Shown one piece after another: positions 35,377-45,454 of a DNA stretch of 64,000 nt (its first letter is position 1; every line of letters begins with the position of its first letter). This DNA comes from Noviherbaspirillum suwonense. Its GTDB lineage: Bacteria; Pseudomonadota; Gammaproteobacteria; Burkholderiales; Burkholderiaceae_D. The stretch covers positions 481,721 to 545,720 of the forward strand of contig NZ_FXUL01000002.1 in NCBI RefSeq assembly GCF_900182955.1. The letters run 5' to 3'. Made by a program: the position numbers and the translations under genes. Below the pieces are notes generated by a model, which saw only the letters and a list, made by a program, of their open reading frames with translations, made no database searches and was not told the DNA's origin.

Positions 35377-35832
35377 TCAGGTATAGCGCCGCGAAATCGA
35401 CTCCGCCACGCACACGGGCTTGTCGCCGCCTTCGCGCTCCACCGTCACCAGCCACGTCACCTGCGCGCCGCCCGGGATGTCTTCCACCGACACCACGGTG
35501 GTGCGGCTGCGCACCTTGCTGCCGACCGGGACCGGAGCCGGGAAGCGCACCTTGTTCAGGCCATAGTTCACGCCCATGCGCACGTCGGTCATGCGCACCG
35601 AGTTCTGCATCATCATCGGCAGCAGCGACAGCGTCAGATAGCCGTGCGCAATCGGGCCGCCGAAAGGCGACTCGCGCTTGCAGCGCTCCACGTCGAGATG
35701 TATCCACTGATGGTCGCCGGTCGTCTCGGCGAACTGGTTGACCCGCTCCTGGCTGATTTCCACCCAGTCCGATACGGCCACTTCCTGCCCGACCAGAGCC
35801 TTGAGCTCGTCGAGCGATGCGATTTCACGCAT
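35377..35832 (-). CDS. MaoC-family (R)-hydratase, first
   Basis: 151 residues from the ATG at 35832 (MREIASLDELKALVGQ), preceded by GAGGAGGCAGC. A single hot-dog domain with the MaoC hydratase motif: Asp and His in TTGDHQWIHLDVERCKRESPFGGPIAHGYLTLSL. It should hydrate a trans-2-enoyl-CoA to the (R)-3-hydroxyacyl-CoA, or serve a related CoA step. It is the last gene of a four-gene operon with another MaoC protein and two acyl-CoA dehydrogenases. (R)-hydratases can supply PHA monomers, and phaC is in the window, but far away. Confidence 0.88.
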   Translation of the reverse strand: MREIASLDELKALVGQEVAVSDWVEISQERVNQFAETTGDHQWIHLDVERCKRESPFGGPIAHGYLTLSLLPMMMQNSVRMTDVRMGVNYGLNKVRFPAPVPVGSKVRSRTTVVSVEDIPGGAQVTWLVTVEREGGDKPVCVAESISRRYT

Positions 35833-35866
35833 GCTGCCTCCTCTGTTGACGTTGTTATCGTATGGC

Positions 35867-36328
35867 TCAGCGCGACGCCGGCCGGCGCAGGAACATGCCC
35901 ATGCCCTTGACCGTCGCCACCGTTTCGCCATGCTGGTTTTTGGCTTCCCACATCGTATGGACGACTCCGCGGTCCGGCTTGCTGGACGACGGGCGCACGT
36001 CCATCACTGTCGTCGTGACGGACAGCGTATCGCCGGCGCGCACCGGCTTGAGCCAGCGGATCTCGTCCACGCCCGGCGAGCCCATGCTGGCAGCCTCCGA
36101 CAGGAAGCCGTCGACCATCATGCGCATCATGATGCTGCAGGTGTGCCAGCCGCTAGCGACGAGGCCGCCAAAGTGCGACTTCGCCGCCGCATCATGGTCG
36201 ACGTGGAAGGGCTGCGGATCGAACTGCCGCGCGAACGCGACAATCTCTTCCTCGCCCAGCATGCGGCTGCCCACCGGGATCACCCGGCCGGGCTCGAAGT
36301 CCTCGAAATACCACTTCAGTTCTGCCAT
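35867..36328 (-). CDS. MaoC-family dehydratase, second
   Basis: 153 residues with a hot-dog fold. The motif [37 protein letters not shown] is the MaoC-like form of the hydratase catalytic region (Asp-Pro-Gln...His). It is only distantly like the first MaoC protein 35 bases downstream, so the two may form a heteromer or act on different substrates. It lies 25 bases after the small acyl-CoA dehydrogenase gene, in the same operon. Confidence 0.86.
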   Translation of the reverse strand: MAELKWYFEDFEPGRVIPVGSRMLGEEEIVAFARQFDPQPFHVDHDAAAKSHFGGLVASGWHTCSIMMRMMVDGFLSEAASMGSPGVDEIRWLKPVRAGDTLSVTTTVMDVRPSSSKPDRGVVHTMWEAKNQHGETVATVKGMGMFLRRPASR

Positions 36329-36353
36329 GAGCTCATCCTTCGCGCTGCGTGGA

Positions 36354-37493
36354 TCAGGCAGCCTGGCTGAAGCCCGGCTGGGCGATGAAGCGCGCCAGGT
36401 GATAATCGGTATCGCCCAGCGTCTGCTCGATCATCGTCAGCCGCTTGAAGTGATGCGCTGCCGGCAGTTCGTCGGTGACGCCCATGCCGCCGTGCAGCTG
36501 CACCGCCTGCTGGCCCACGAACTTCGCTGCCTGGCCCACGCGCGCCTTGGCCGCGGACACCGTGCGGCGACGCTCGACCGGGTCGGCCGATGCCACCTTC
36601 ACCGCAGCCAGCGTCGCCATCGAACTGGCCTGCTGATACTGCATGAACATCTCGGCCATCTTGTGCTGCAGCGCCTGGAATTTACCGATAGGCACGCCGA
36701 ACTGCTGGCGGGTCTTCAGGTAGTCCAACGTGGCCGCATTCAGCGCTTCCATTGCGCCGATCGCTTCCGCGCACAGCAGCGTGACTGCATAGTCGGCCGC
36801 CGCGTCGAGGATGTCCCAACCGGCGCCAGCCTCGCCCAGCAGCGCCGATGCCGGCACCTGCACGTTTTCGAAGCGGATGTCGGCGGCGCGCTGGCCGTCG
36901 ATGGTCCGGTAATCCTTGCGGCTGATGCCCGCGGTATCAGCCGGCACTACGAACAGTGAGATGCCGCCGGTCTCGCGCTGCTGGCCGCTGCTGCGGGCCG
37001 ACACGATCAGCTGGCCGGCCTGGCCGCCATGCACCACCACGACCTTGGTGCCATTGATCACATAGCCATCGCCGTTGGCGGTGGCCGTGGCCTTGATGTC
37101 GAACAGGTCGAAACGCGACTGCTTCTCGCCCAGCGCCGCCGCCAGTTTCAGCTCACCGGTTGCGACCTGCTCCAGCAGGCTTTCCTGCTTGCCGGCCAGC
37201 TTCAGGAACTGCGCGCCGAACGCGGTCGCCAGATAGGGCTCGACCACCAGGCCGCGCCCGATTTCCTTCATCACCACCAGCATGTCGATCGCGGAGCCGC
37301 TGAAGCCGCCCTGCTCTTCCGGCACCGGCAGCGCCGTCATGCCCAGCTCGGCCAGCGTGGTCCACGCGTCGGACGAGACGCCGTCCGCGGAGTGAACGAT
37401 TTTCTTGCGATGCTCGAAGGTGTAATCCTTTTCCATCCAGCGCCGCAAGGCATCCGAGAACTGCTGCTGTTCCTGCGTAAATTGAAAGTCCAT
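36354..37493 (-). CDS. Acyl-CoA dehydrogenase, small-subunit type
   Basis: 379 residues. An acyl-CoA dehydrogenase with a divergent middle part ([24 protein letters not shown]) and a C-terminal [33 protein letters not shown]. Paired with the next gene it looks like the heteromeric dehydrogenases annotated as pimeloyl-CoA dehydrogenase small and large subunits (PimD/PimC); steroid-type heterotetramers have a similar layout. Substrate unknown. It starts 12 bases after the stop of the large-subunit gene. Confidence 0.85.
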   Translation of the reverse strand: MDFQFTQEQQQFSDALRRWMEKDYTFEHRKKIVHSADGVSSDAWTTLAELGMTALPVPEEQGGFSGSAIDMLVVMKEIGRGLVVEPYLATAFGAQFLKLAGKQESLLEQVATGELKLAAALGEKQSRFDLFDIKATATANGDGYVINGTKVVVVHGGQAGQLIVSARSSGQQRETGGISLFVVPADTAGISRKDYRTIDGQRAADIRFENVQVPASALLGEAGAGWDILDAAADYAVTLLCAEAIGAMEALNAATLDYLKTRQQFGVPIGKFQALQHKMAEMFMQYQQASSMATLAAVKVASADPVERRRTVSAAKARVGQAAKFVGQQAVQLHGGMGVTDELPAAHHFKRLTMIEQTLGDTDYHLARFIAQPGFSQAA

Positions 37494-37504
37494 GTTCTTG
37501 TCTC

Positions 37505-38701
37505 CTACAGTCCAAGGATCATCTGCGTGATGATGTTTTTCTGGATCTCGTTCGAACCGCCGTAGATCGAGGTCTTGCGGAAGTTGAAGTAGTACGAGGC
37601 CAGCGGCGCTGCGTCATCGTCCTCGAATGCGCTGTGCTGCGACTCGCCCTCCAGGTAATGGCGGTCGAACGGCAGGCTGTAAGGGCCGATCGCTTCCACC
37701 ATCAGCTCGGTCAGCATCTGCTGCACTTCGGTGCCCTTCACCTTCAGCATCGACGCCTCCGGCCCCGGGCCGCGGCGCTTGCTGTCTTCCGAGATAACTT
37801 TCAGCACGGTCACTTCCAGCGCCATGATCTCGATCTCGAGCGTAGCGACCTTGGCGGCGAACACCGGGTCTTCCAGCATTGGCTTGCCATTCTTCATGTG
37901 CTCGGTGGCGATGCGCTTCAGGAACTGCAGCTCGCGCTTGGCACGGCCGACCGCGGCGATGTTGGTGCGCTCGTGGCCCAGCAAGTACTTGGCGTAGGTC
38001 CAGCCCTTGTTTTCCTCGCCGATCAGGTTCTCGACCGGCACCTTCACATTGTCGAAGAAGACTTCGTTCACTTCGTGGTCTTCGTCCAGCATGATGATCG
38101 GACGTACGGTGATGCCAGGCGTCTTCATATCGATCAGCAGGAAGGAGATGCCTTCCTGCTTGCGCGCGCCGGTGTCGGTGCGCACCAGGCAGAAGATCAT
38201 GTCCGCATGCTGGCCCAGCGTGGTCCAGGTCTTCTGGCCGTTAACGATGTAATGGTCGCCCTGGCGCTCGGCCCGGGTCTTCAGCGAAGCCAGGTCGGAA
38301 CCTGCGCCCGGCTCGGAATAACCCTGGCACCACCAGTCGTCGCAATTCAGGATGCGCGGCAGGTAGTACTGCTTCTGCGCGTCATTACCGAAGGCCATGA
38401 TGACCGGCGCAACCATGTTGACGCCGAACGGCAGGATAGGCGGCGTACCGGCGCGCGCGCACTCTTCTTCCCAGATATGCCGCTGCACCGCATTCCAGCC
38501 CGTGCCGCCGTACTCAACCGGCCACCCGGTGCCGACCCAGCCCTGCTTGGCGACGATCTTGTGCCAGCGCACGAAGTCATCCTTGGAAAGGCGCTTGTGG
38601 TTCAGCACCTTCTGCTGCAGATCCTTGGGGAGATTGGCGTCGAGATACGCCCTGACCTGATCACGGAAGGCGAGATCCTCCGCGCTGTAGTTCAAATCCA
38701 T
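37505..38701 (-). CDS. Acyl-CoA dehydrogenase, large-subunit type
   Basis: 398 residues from the ATG at 38701 (MDLNYSAEDLAFRDQVRAYL), with GGAGGCAGC just upstream; the frame extends a little but without this signal. It has the FAD-binding motifs YSEPGAGSDLASLKTRA, VNGQKTWTTLGQHADMIFCLVRTD and the C-terminal SIYGGSNEIQKNIITQMILGL, the classic end of active acyl-CoA dehydrogenases. It leads the operon with the small dehydrogenase and two MaoC genes. The pairing suggests oxidation of a long or dicarboxyl CoA ester (pimeloyl-like), which is inference. Confidence 0.9.
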   Translation of the reverse strand: MDLNYSAEDLAFRDQVRAYLDANLPKDLQQKVLNHKRLSKDDFVRWHKIVAKQGWVGTGWPVEYGGTGWNAVQRHIWEEECARAGTPPILPFGVNMVAPVIMAFGNDAQKQYYLPRILNCDDWWCQGYSEPGAGSDLASLKTRAERQGDHYIVNGQKTWTTLGQHADMIFCLVRTDTGARKQEGISFLLIDMKTPGITVRPIIMLDEDHEVNEVFFDNVKVPVENLIGEENKGWTYAKYLLGHERTNIAAVGRAKRELQFLKRIATEHMKNGKPMLEDPVFAAKVATLEIEIMALEVTVLKVISEDSKRRGPGPEASMLKVKGTEVQQMLTELMVEAIGPYSLPFDRHYLEGESQHSAFEDDDAAPLASYYFNFRKTSIYGGSNEIQKNIITQMILGL

Positions 38702-39628
38702 GCTGCCTCCATTATTTTGGGCTGTGTAAAAAGCACGACCGTGCAAAATTATACAGAGGTTTGGTGGGGGTGGGGGGGTTTAGCAGTTGATGTGGATGAC
38801 CGGGTTAGCCTTCGTGTCGTGAAGCATCAAAACGTTGAGATTGAAATGTAACGAATGGCACCTTTTAACTCATAAAAAACTTGGTCGAACTTTCTTTCCA
38901 AACACAATTTTCGTACCCGCCAATACTAATTCTTCAGATATAAGATTTTTTCTTTTGTTTCCAGGATTGTTTTCATCGAGAGCGCTCCCCTGCCACATGC
39001 ATAGCCAGCGTAAAGATTCTTAGCACTACTCTGCCATTTACGGTCCAAGGCGCTGATATATAAAGGTCTTTCTATTGTTCATAGAACTGAACAGCTTTGT
39101 TAATGAATACCTTACCGTTCTATTTGGCAGAGTAGTGCTAATTAGTTCACGCATCCGACATTTAAGTGAAAGATGGTCCGTAAAACCACTTTAATGAATT
39201 CTCTAGCTACTTCGATCTCCTTATGAAAGAATGAAATCTTCTATGACTTTGAGATTCGTCTTTCGATAAAATTTTTTAATCTCAAAGAAACTCGTTCATT
39301 CACGCCGTCACGTAAAAGTTGGTAACGTTGCCTGCCATCGACACACACCATCGATGGCGGCTCAGGTTGGGAAATGGAACCTAATTAACAATTTTTAAAG
39401 ATTCACTAAGAGTCTCATGCTGGTCATACCGCTGCCTGTTTTCTACTTGAAGCAACTAATCTCTGCTAGTATTGCTCAATTATTAGGGCTCCGGTTCATA
39501 GCTATTTCCAAAGTGAATAGGATGTAAGGATCCCGCGTTCCTGCGCACGTGGCAGTCTTGTTTGCTTTGGAACTCACAATGTCATTCATAGGTAAAGACC
39601 GGCCCGTCTCGACTCCGCCGTTAAACCA
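38702..39628. other. AT-rich gene-free region
   Basis: About 930 bases between the acyl-CoA operon and the glycosylation cassette. It is visibly lower in GC than the genes to its left. It holds a perfect 16-bp inverted repeat (39021-39036 with 39125-39140) and a hairpin near 39333-39360 (GCCATCGA...TCGATGGC). No frame over about 60 codons looks like a gene. It looks like the left border of acquired DNA. Confidence 0.55.
39021..39140. repeat. Perfect 16-bp inverted repeat with 88-base spacer
   Basis: TAGCACTACTCTGCCA at 39021-39036 is the exact reverse complement of 39125-39140. The 88-base spacer is AT-rich and has no gene. This size and spacing suit a tiny palindromic element or a cruciform site; flanking target duplications are not evident to me. 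Confidence 0.55.
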
Positions 39629-40702
39629 TCAACCCTGATGCTGCATAGGCACGTTATTTTGCACCGGCGCCGGATCATCGCTAGGCTGCAGCGATGATGT
39701 CTGCAGCCGATTAACGAGATAAAGCGGACGTTTTTTCACTTCATTAAAGATCCGGCCGATATATTCGCCAAGCACACCGATCGCGGTAAGCTGCACGCCG
39801 CCAAGAAACAGGATGGTTACCATAATAGACGGATAGCCTCGCGCGGCATCGCCATAGACCAGGGTTTTCCAGATCACGAACGCGGCATAGATAAGAGAAA
39901 TGAAAGCGACAGACAAGCCCATGAAGGTGGCGATCTTCAGCGGCGTGATCGTGAAGGAGGTAATGCCTTCGATCGCCAGATTCAGCAGATTCCAGTAATT
40001 CCACTTGGTCTGTCCCGCCACCCGCGACTCGCGATGATAAAAGAGCGGCTTGGCTGGAAAACCGATCCAGGCAAACAAGCCTTTCATGAATCGATGCTCT
40101 TCCCGCAGGCCCGAAATAGCGCGGACCGCACGGCGGGTCATCAGGCGGAAATCACCTGTGTCGCTGGGAACATGGACGCGGCTGACGCGCTGCATCAGCT
40201 TGTAGAACCATTTGGATGTCGCTTTCTTCATCCAGGTTTCGCCGTCACGGTGGCTGCGCACGCCATAGACCACGTCATACCCTTCATACCAGCCGGCAAG
40301 CAGCTTCGGAATGAGCTCCGGCGGATCCTGGAGGTCGGAATCGAGTACGACGACGACGTCGCCGCAGGTATGGTCGAGGCCCGCCGTCAGCGCGATTTCC
40401 TTGCCGAAGTTACGGGACAGGTCGACCACGGTGATATGACTGTCGGCCGCGCGCAGCGCGTGCATCATGGCCAGTGTTCCGTCGCGGCTACCGTCGTTGA
40501 CCAGAACAATTTCGTAAGGCGCACCGATATCCACAAGAACCCGGGTAACCCGCTCATAGAAGATGTGCAGGACTTCTTCCTCGTTATACGCCGGCGCAAC
40601 GACCGAAATGCTGGGAAGTATGCCGGCCGGGCGTGGATTGAGCGACGGGTGGTGCGATTGCACGGCGGCTGCGTTGCGCAGTTCGGTCTCGGTAATGTTC
40701 AT
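39629..40702 (-). CDS. GtrB-like polyprenyl-phosphate glycosyltransferase
   Basis: 357 residues. A GT2 (GT-A) catalytic domain (about 30-250) with VVAPAYNEEEVLHIFYE, NDGSRDGT, and the Asp motif VVVLDSDLQDPPEL, then the GtrB/DPM-type DTGDFRLMTRRAV and HRFMKGLFAW stretches, ending in two C-terminal membrane segments (about 260-340). GtrB-type enzymes move a sugar from a nucleotide donor onto undecaprenyl phosphate on the inner face; GtrA then flips it, and a large membrane enzyme attaches the sugar outside. It opens the cassette on the minus strand. The gene set at 41-46 kb supplies the other two parts. Confidence 0.9.
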   Translation of the reverse strand: MNITETELRNAAAVQSHHPSLNPRPAGILPSISVVAPAYNEEEVLHIFYERVTRVLVDIGAPYEIVLVNDGSRDGTLAMMHALRAADSHITVVDLSRNFGKEIALTAGLDHTCGDVVVVLDSDLQDPPELIPKLLAGWYEGYDVVYGVRSHRDGETWMKKATSKWFYKLMQRVSRVHVPSDTGDFRLMTRRAVRAISGLREEHRFMKGLFAWIGFPAKPLFYHRESRVAGQTKWNYWNLLNLAIEGITSFTITPLKIATFMGLSVAFISLIYAAFVIWKTLVYGDAARGYPSIMVTILFLGGVQLTAIGVLGEYIGRIFNEVKKRPLYLVNRLQTSSLQPSDDPAPVQNNVPMQHQG

Positions 40703-41122
40703 AGGTGGTTCAGAAGGTAGAAGGTCCAGAAAATGTCAAAACGGGGCAAAGCTGTTGCGCGCACGACCAGTAAGCTGGTAGTGATGCGAACGTTTAAGGC
40801 TGTACAACCTCGCACCGCGCATTCGGCAATACGGTTACTATTTAGAAACTATTTATAAAATAATAATTAATATTGTACGGCTTCTTGCAAGACCACTTAT
40901 CGATTTGACGCAAGCCTAACCCTGTGCGACGAGATATATAATTGGCAACAACTATGGTTAGTGCCGTTGCTGCCGCGAAACTGTGGCGAAAATAGTGATT
41001 TAAGGAAATATTTTTCCTTATCGATAGCAGCGGAAAGCTTGTGCCTAAACGGAGGCGAGCTGGATTCCTGTGTAGTGATCCTGGCGATTTCTACGATGTA
41101 ATGATTTATTTGAAGGCTGTTG
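40703..41122. other. Divergent promoter region of the glycosylation cassette
   Basis: About 420 bases between two divergent genes, strongly AT-rich near 40840-40880 (TTTATAAAATAATAATTAATATT). No gene is seen. Both cassette arms must start here, but I do not pick exact promoters. Confidence 0.45.
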
Positions 41123-42667
41123 ATGCAAGAGAAATCCCGGAAAGCCCTGATGGGCAATGGCATGGCAATCGCCGTTTTAACTGCATTGGCAATTACGCTC
41201 TTCATGACCTCGCCCACAAGTGGCGACTTCTGGTGGTACGACGCCTCCCGCCATGCGTTCAACGGCGTTTTCATTCGTGATTTCCTGCTGGATGGCGGAT
41301 TGTTCAATCCGGTCAAGTTCGCTTCCGAATACTATCGCAAGTACCCGGCAGTCAATATCGGCTTCTATCCTCCGCTGTTCTATCTGACCTCGGCGCCTTT
41401 CCTCGCGGTTTTCGGCGCGAACCATGCGGTCTCACAGGCGGTGGTCACCTTATATGCGCTGGGCGGGATGACGCTTGCCTATTTTATTTGCGTCAGGCAT
41501 ATGGACAGGCTGTCCGCCGCAGCCATAGCGGCCTGCGTCATCACGCTGCCCGAAATGGCGCTCTGGGCACGCCAGGTGCAACTCGATATTCCCGCGATCA
41601 CGATGCTCCTTGCCACCGCGCTGGCGTTGAGCCGTTTCCTGGAGAATGGACAGACCAAGTGGCTGTACGCAACAACGATCCTCCTGGGCCTGGCGGTACT
41701 GACCCGGGTACAGGCGCTCAGCGTCGCGCCTGCCCTCCTGTTTTTCCTGCTTCATCCAGCCTATTCCCGGCTCGCCTCGTTCAAGACCCGCCTGATTTCA
41801 CTGGTGCCGCTGGTTATATTGTCGCTGCCGTCGATCGCGATGTTCGTCTATTTCAGCAAGATCAACCAGTCGCAGGTCGTACAGATGCAAGGCATGCCGT
41901 CAATTGCTTCCATCGCGAACTGGGTCTGGTACGCATCCTGTCTTCCTGAGCAGATGGGTTGGCCGGCGCTGGCAGTCACCTTGTGCGGCCTGGCGGCGGC
42001 GCTGTGGATGGCGGTTACAAAGCGGCTCCCGGCTACCGCTGTTGTTCTCGGCATGTTTTGCCTGTCGTCCTGGATATTCTTTACCTTGGTTTCCAACAAG
42101 GAACCGCGCTTCAATCTCCCGAGCGTCCCTTTCCTGTTTCTGTTTGCTGCAATTTCACTGACCAGGCTCTCGCCGCGGATAACCCGTCCTGTCCTGGCTG
42201 CGCTGGCGCTCTGGCTGGCCTATCAGGCAGTCTTTGCAGTCAAGGTGCCAGTCGTCTCCGGGTTTCAGGAAGCGGTCGACGTGGTGCAGGCAAACACGCC
42301 TCCCAAAGGAAACGTGCTGATATCGGCGCATCGGGATGGAAGCTTTATCTACGACATGCGGACCACCGGGCACCGGCCGGATATTGGCGTACGCCGCGCC
42401 GACAAGCTGCTGGTGGAAATATCGATCCACCGGCAATTCGGCATCAAGGACCAGAATTTGAGCGCCGAAGATTTGCTTGCCCTGTTCAAACGGGAAAATA
42501 TCACGACGATCGTCGCGCAGAATGATTACCTGAAAGACCAGGGAACCATGCAAACTTTCCAGCAGCTTCTCGATTCAGGCAACTATTTCAAAGTGGTAAA
42601 AACGGTCCAGTTAAGTGGCGCAACCAGGCCGGATGAAAAGACGCTGACTGTTTACACCATTCGCTGA
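41123..42667 (+). CDS. GT39/ArnT-like membrane glycosyltransferase
   Basis: 514 residues from the ATG at 41123 (a TTG lies one codon earlier), with GAAGG upstream. The first membrane segment is followed by the periplasmic loop with Asp-bearing DFWWYDASRHAFNG, the GT-C catalytic-type position; about ten to eleven hydrophobic segments follow, and then a soluble C-terminal domain of about 130 residues (from ANTPPKGNVLISAHRDG). This is the plan of ArnT/PMT-like enzymes that use lipid-linked sugars in the periplasm. It should attach sugar made by a GtrB partner. The acceptor (LPS, protein or teichoic-like glycan) is unknown. Confidence 0.82.
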   Translation: MQEKSRKALMGNGMAIAVLTALAITLFMTSPTSGDFWWYDASRHAFNGVFIRDFLLDGGLFNPVKFASEYYRKYPAVNIGFYPPLFYLTSAPFLAVFGANHAVSQAVVTLYALGGMTLAYFICVRHMDRLSAAAIAACVITLPEMALWARQVQLDIPAITMLLATALALSRFLENGQTKWLYATTILLGLAVLTRVQALSVAPALLFFLLHPAYSRLASFKTRLISLVPLVILSLPSIAMFVYFSKINQSQVVQMQGMPSIASIANWVWYASCLPEQMGWPALAVTLCGLAAALWMAVTKRLPATAVVLGMFCLSSWIFFTLVSNKEPRFNLPSVPFLFLFAAISLTRLSPRITRPVLAALALWLAYQAVFAVKVPVVSGFQEAVDVVQANTPPKGNVLISAHRDGSFIYDMRTTGHRPDIGVRRADKLLVEISIHRQFGIKDQNLSAEDLLALFKRENITTIVAQNDYLKDQGTMQTFQQLLDSGNYFKVVKTVQLSGATRPDEKTLTVYTIR

Positions 42668-42674
42668 TTCCACG

Positions 42675-42718
42675 CGTCAGTTGCAATTCCGCCTGCGGCC
42701 TGAGTGCCGCAACTGACG
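42675..42718 (+). terminator. Hairpin between two GT-C genes
   Basis: A 10-bp stem (CGTCAGTTGC with GCAACTGACG) with a 24-base loop lies just past the ArnT-like gene. No T-run follows. It may be an attenuator or only a stabilising 3' end. Confidence 0.35.
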
Positions 42719-42782
42719 GCTTGTCCATATAAGCCAAACAGAACATCGCATTACTAAATTTAATCATTGTCCGGAGCGTATT

Positions 42783-44339
42783 TTGAGTTTCTCTAAATTA
42801 AGCGGCAGAAGTTATGCCTTCATTTTCCTGGCATTACTGGTGGTAACACTGCTGCCATTCGCGCTTTGCTCGCCACTGCCGCTGGCGGATTATCCGAATC
42901 ACATGGCGCGGATGCACATCCTTGCCAATCTCGATAAGTCAGCCGATCTGGCGCGATACTATGCGCTCGATTGGGGCTTCGTGCCCAATCTGGCAATGGA
43001 CGTGCTGGTCCCACCCCTCATTTCATTCATGTCCGCCGAAGCGGCAACGTTGTTGTTTACTGCGCTGACGCTGCTGTTGATGGTCAGCGGCGCTATCGTG
43101 CTGCATCGTGTACTTTATGGCCGGTTCACACTGGTGCCCTTCGCAGCCTTTCTGCTTTTGTATAACCGGCAGTTTATCTGGGGCTTTTTGAATTATCTGT
43201 TTTCGGTCGGTCTTGCACTGTGGCTTTTTGCGGCGCATGTCTATTTCCGCGATCGAATGAATGCGATTACGCGGGTTTTGCTGTTTTCCGTTCTCTCGGT
43301 CATTTTGCTGGTGGCGCACCTGCATGCATTCGCGAGCTATGCAATCCTGGTCGGCTGCTACGAAATATCGATTGCCTGGCGTGAGCATCGTAAAACCGGC
43401 CGTTTCGACGTGGCCCGCCTGATGCTGCCAGCGGTCCAGTTCCTGATTCCTGTCATCATGTTCTTCGCTCTCAGCCGCACCGCCGAACGGGCAGCGGATA
43501 CGCGCTTCGGAGGATGGCAGAACAAGATCCTGGGATTGCTGGACATCTTTAATAACTATGTGCCGACATTCGACGTAGCCTGCTTCGTGTTTGTCGGTGC
43601 GCTGCTGGCGGCAGGAATTTATCGGAAGCGTGTCCATATCCATCCGGACATGAAGCTGTCGCTGGCAGTTCTCTTCATTCTCTATCTCGTGCTTCCATCG
43701 GTGCTCTTCTCTTCATATGGCGCAGACCGGCGTTTGCTCGTCATGGTAGCGCTGGTGCTGTGCGCATCCCTGGAAGTCCGGATGGAAAATGTTCGCCTTG
43801 CCGCGCGTATCGTCGGTGCGCTGATCTTGTTATTCATTGTCCGCATGGGCGTTATCGGCGTCCAGTGGGGAAAGACGAATGCAGTCTATGCGCCTATCCT
43901 GGCGACGATGGATAGCCTGAAGGAAGGAAGCCGGGTCGCGGTGGTGGTTGGCGGTGAAATTACTCCCTCGCTGAATATTCCGCCTCTCGACCACATTGGC
44001 AATATGGCAGTGATCAAGAAAAACGTGTACATCAATTCGCTGTTCGCTGAGTCGGGCCAGCAGGTATTGCGGGTAAAGAATCCGCCAAGCGACACCTTTG
44101 CCATTTCACCTTCACAAACCTATCGTGTCTACGACAACCAATTGGGAAAGATCGATCCATTCCCGAAAGTGCCTCTCGATGAGTTCGATTATTTCCTGAT
44201 GGTCAACCCGAAGTACTTTGTCCCGGAACGCCCGCGGCAACTCGAACTGGTTTCGGAGCGCAGCAATGTGGCCCTGTACCGCATTACTGGCCAGAAGCCC
44301 AAGGCAATGCCTGATCCGTCGGCAAAGGCCAATCCGTAA
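42783..44339 (+). CDS. Polytopic membrane protein, probable GT-C glycosyltransferase
   Basis: 518 residues from a TTG at 42783. The first helix is followed by a periplasmic loop with PLPLADYPNHMARMHIL, where the Asp is placed like the catalytic Asp of GT-C enzymes. About ten more hydrophobic segments follow and a soluble C-terminal part of about 130 residues. I know no named family for it, but the architecture and cassette membership (GtrB on both sides) argue for a periplasmic glycosyltransferase. The long C-terminal soluble part is like that of the ArnT-like protein upstream. It is the least certain and perhaps most interesting member. Confidence 0.65.
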   Translation: MSFSKLSGRSYAFIFLALLVVTLLPFALCSPLPLADYPNHMARMHILANLDKSADLARYYALDWGFVPNLAMDVLVPPLISFMSAEAATLLFTALTLLLMVSGAIVLHRVLYGRFTLVPFAAFLLLYNRQFIWGFLNYLFSVGLALWLFAAHVYFRDRMNAITRVLLFSVLSVILLVAHLHAFASYAILVGCYEISIAWREHRKTGRFDVARLMLPAVQFLIPVIMFFALSRTAERAADTRFGGWQNKILGLLDIFNNYVPTFDVACFVFVGALLAAGIYRKRVHIHPDMKLSLAVLFILYLVLPSVLFSSYGADRRLLVMVALVLCASLEVRMENVRLAARIVGALILLFIVRMGVIGVQWGKTNAVYAPILATMDSLKEGSRVAVVVGGEITPSLNIPPLDHIGNMAVIKKNVYINSLFAESGQQVLRVKNPPSDTFAISPSQTYRVYDNQLGKIDPFPKVPLDEFDYFLMVNPKYFVPERPRQLELVSERSNVALYRITGQKPKAMPDPSAKANP

Positions 44340-44357
44340 TCAGTTGAAAGTGAAGAC

Positions 44358-44385
44358 GAACGCTGGGGGGCAGTAGCCAGCGTTC
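44358..44385. terminator. Hairpin between converging cassette genes
   Basis: GAACGCTGG pairs with CCAGCGTTC around a 10-base loop between the 518-aa gene and the second GtrB gene, which converge. No T-run on either side, so its role as terminator is a guess. Confidence 0.35.
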
Positions 44386-44483
44386 CTGGCAATCCGCTAG
44401 TGGAAAAAAGACGCGAGGCTGGCGCCGATTACTCGGCCGCCGGCCCGTTTTGCAATGGGATGTGGTGTTTCCAAATGACCGGA

Positions 44484-45449
44484 TCAGCGGCTTCCATCCT
44501 CCGAAAACCCCTTGCCGCAGAGCGACTCGACATGGAAACGCGGCCGGTTCTTCGACGACTCGAAGATCTTTGCAACGTACTCCCCGATGATGCCGAGGCT
44601 TAGCAGCTGGACACCGCCCAGGAAATACATCGGGATCACCGTGGAGGCCCAGCCCGGCAGCGCCTGGTTGGTGAAGAGCTTGGTCACGATGGCCCAGAAA
44701 GCCATTGCCAGGCTCAGGATCGATATCGCCATGCCCACGCCTGTGATCAACCTGAGCGGATAAGCGGAAAACGAGGTCACCCCCTGCCAGGCCAGCGACA
44801 GCATCTTGGTCAGCGGGTATTTCGACTCCCCGGCGAAACGCTCTGCCCGGTCGAACTCAACGGTCGACGACTTGTAGCCAAGCTGGGGAATCAGGCCGCG
44901 CAGGAACAGGTGCGTTTCATCGTAGGACCGTAAGCTCTCGACCGCGCGCCGGCTCATCAGGCGGAAGTCCGCGTGGTTGTAGACGATCTGCACGCCCATG
45001 AATGCAAGGAACTTGTAATAGCTCTCGGCGCTGACACGCTTGAAGAACGTATCCTTGTTCCGGCGGCGGCGCACGGCAAAGACGATCTCGCTGCCCTTGC
45101 GGTACTCCGCCACCATCCTGGGTATCGCCTCGAGGTCGTCCTGCAGGTCGGCGTCGAGGCTGATCAGGATGTCGCCCGGCGCAGTCAGCAGGCCGCAGAG
45201 CAGCGCGTTCTGGTGCCCGCGATTGCGGCTGAGCTTGATGCCGCAGACCTTGTCCGATTGCTCCGAATAGCTGGAGATCATGTCCCAGGTTGCATCGCGA
45301 CTGCCATCGTCCACGTAATAAATTGCGCTGCCTTCCGCGATCTCCCCGCTCGCCTGCAGCCGTGCAAGGAGCGCCTCGAGCTGCCTCGTGGTTTCCGGCA
45401 GCACCTCCTGCTCGTTATAGCAGGGCAGCACCAGGCTAAGGACAGGCAT
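44484..45449 (-). CDS. Second GtrB-like polyprenyl-phosphate glycosyltransferase
   Basis: 321 residues from the ATG at 45449 (MPVLSLVLPCYNEQEVLPE). This start is chosen because TAAGG, part of which is the gtrA stop, lies just before it; a longer frame starts at 45506. The GT2 domain has VLPCYNEQEV, VDDGSRDAT and SLDADLQDDLEAIP, the HADFRLMSRRAV motif, and two C-terminal membrane segments. It is only moderately like the 357-aa GtrB-like protein, so each may use another nucleotide sugar. It is translationally coupled to gtrA, the usual gtrA-gtrB pair. Confidence 0.9.
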   Translation of the reverse strand: MPVLSLVLPCYNEQEVLPETTRQLEALLARLQASGEIAEGSAIYYVDDGSRDATWDMISSYSEQSDKVCGIKLSRNRGHQNALLCGLLTAPGDILISLDADLQDDLEAIPRMVAEYRKGSEIVFAVRRRRNKDTFFKRVSAESYYKFLAFMGVQIVYNHADFRLMSRRAVESLRSYDETHLFLRGLIPQLGYKSSTVEFDRAERFAGESKYPLTKMLSLAWQGVTSFSAYPLRLITGVGMAISILSLAMAFWAIVTKLFTNQALPGWASTVIPMYFLGGVQLLSLGIIGEYVAKIFESSKNRPRFHVESLCGKGFSEDGSR

Positions 45450-45454
45450 GCGCC

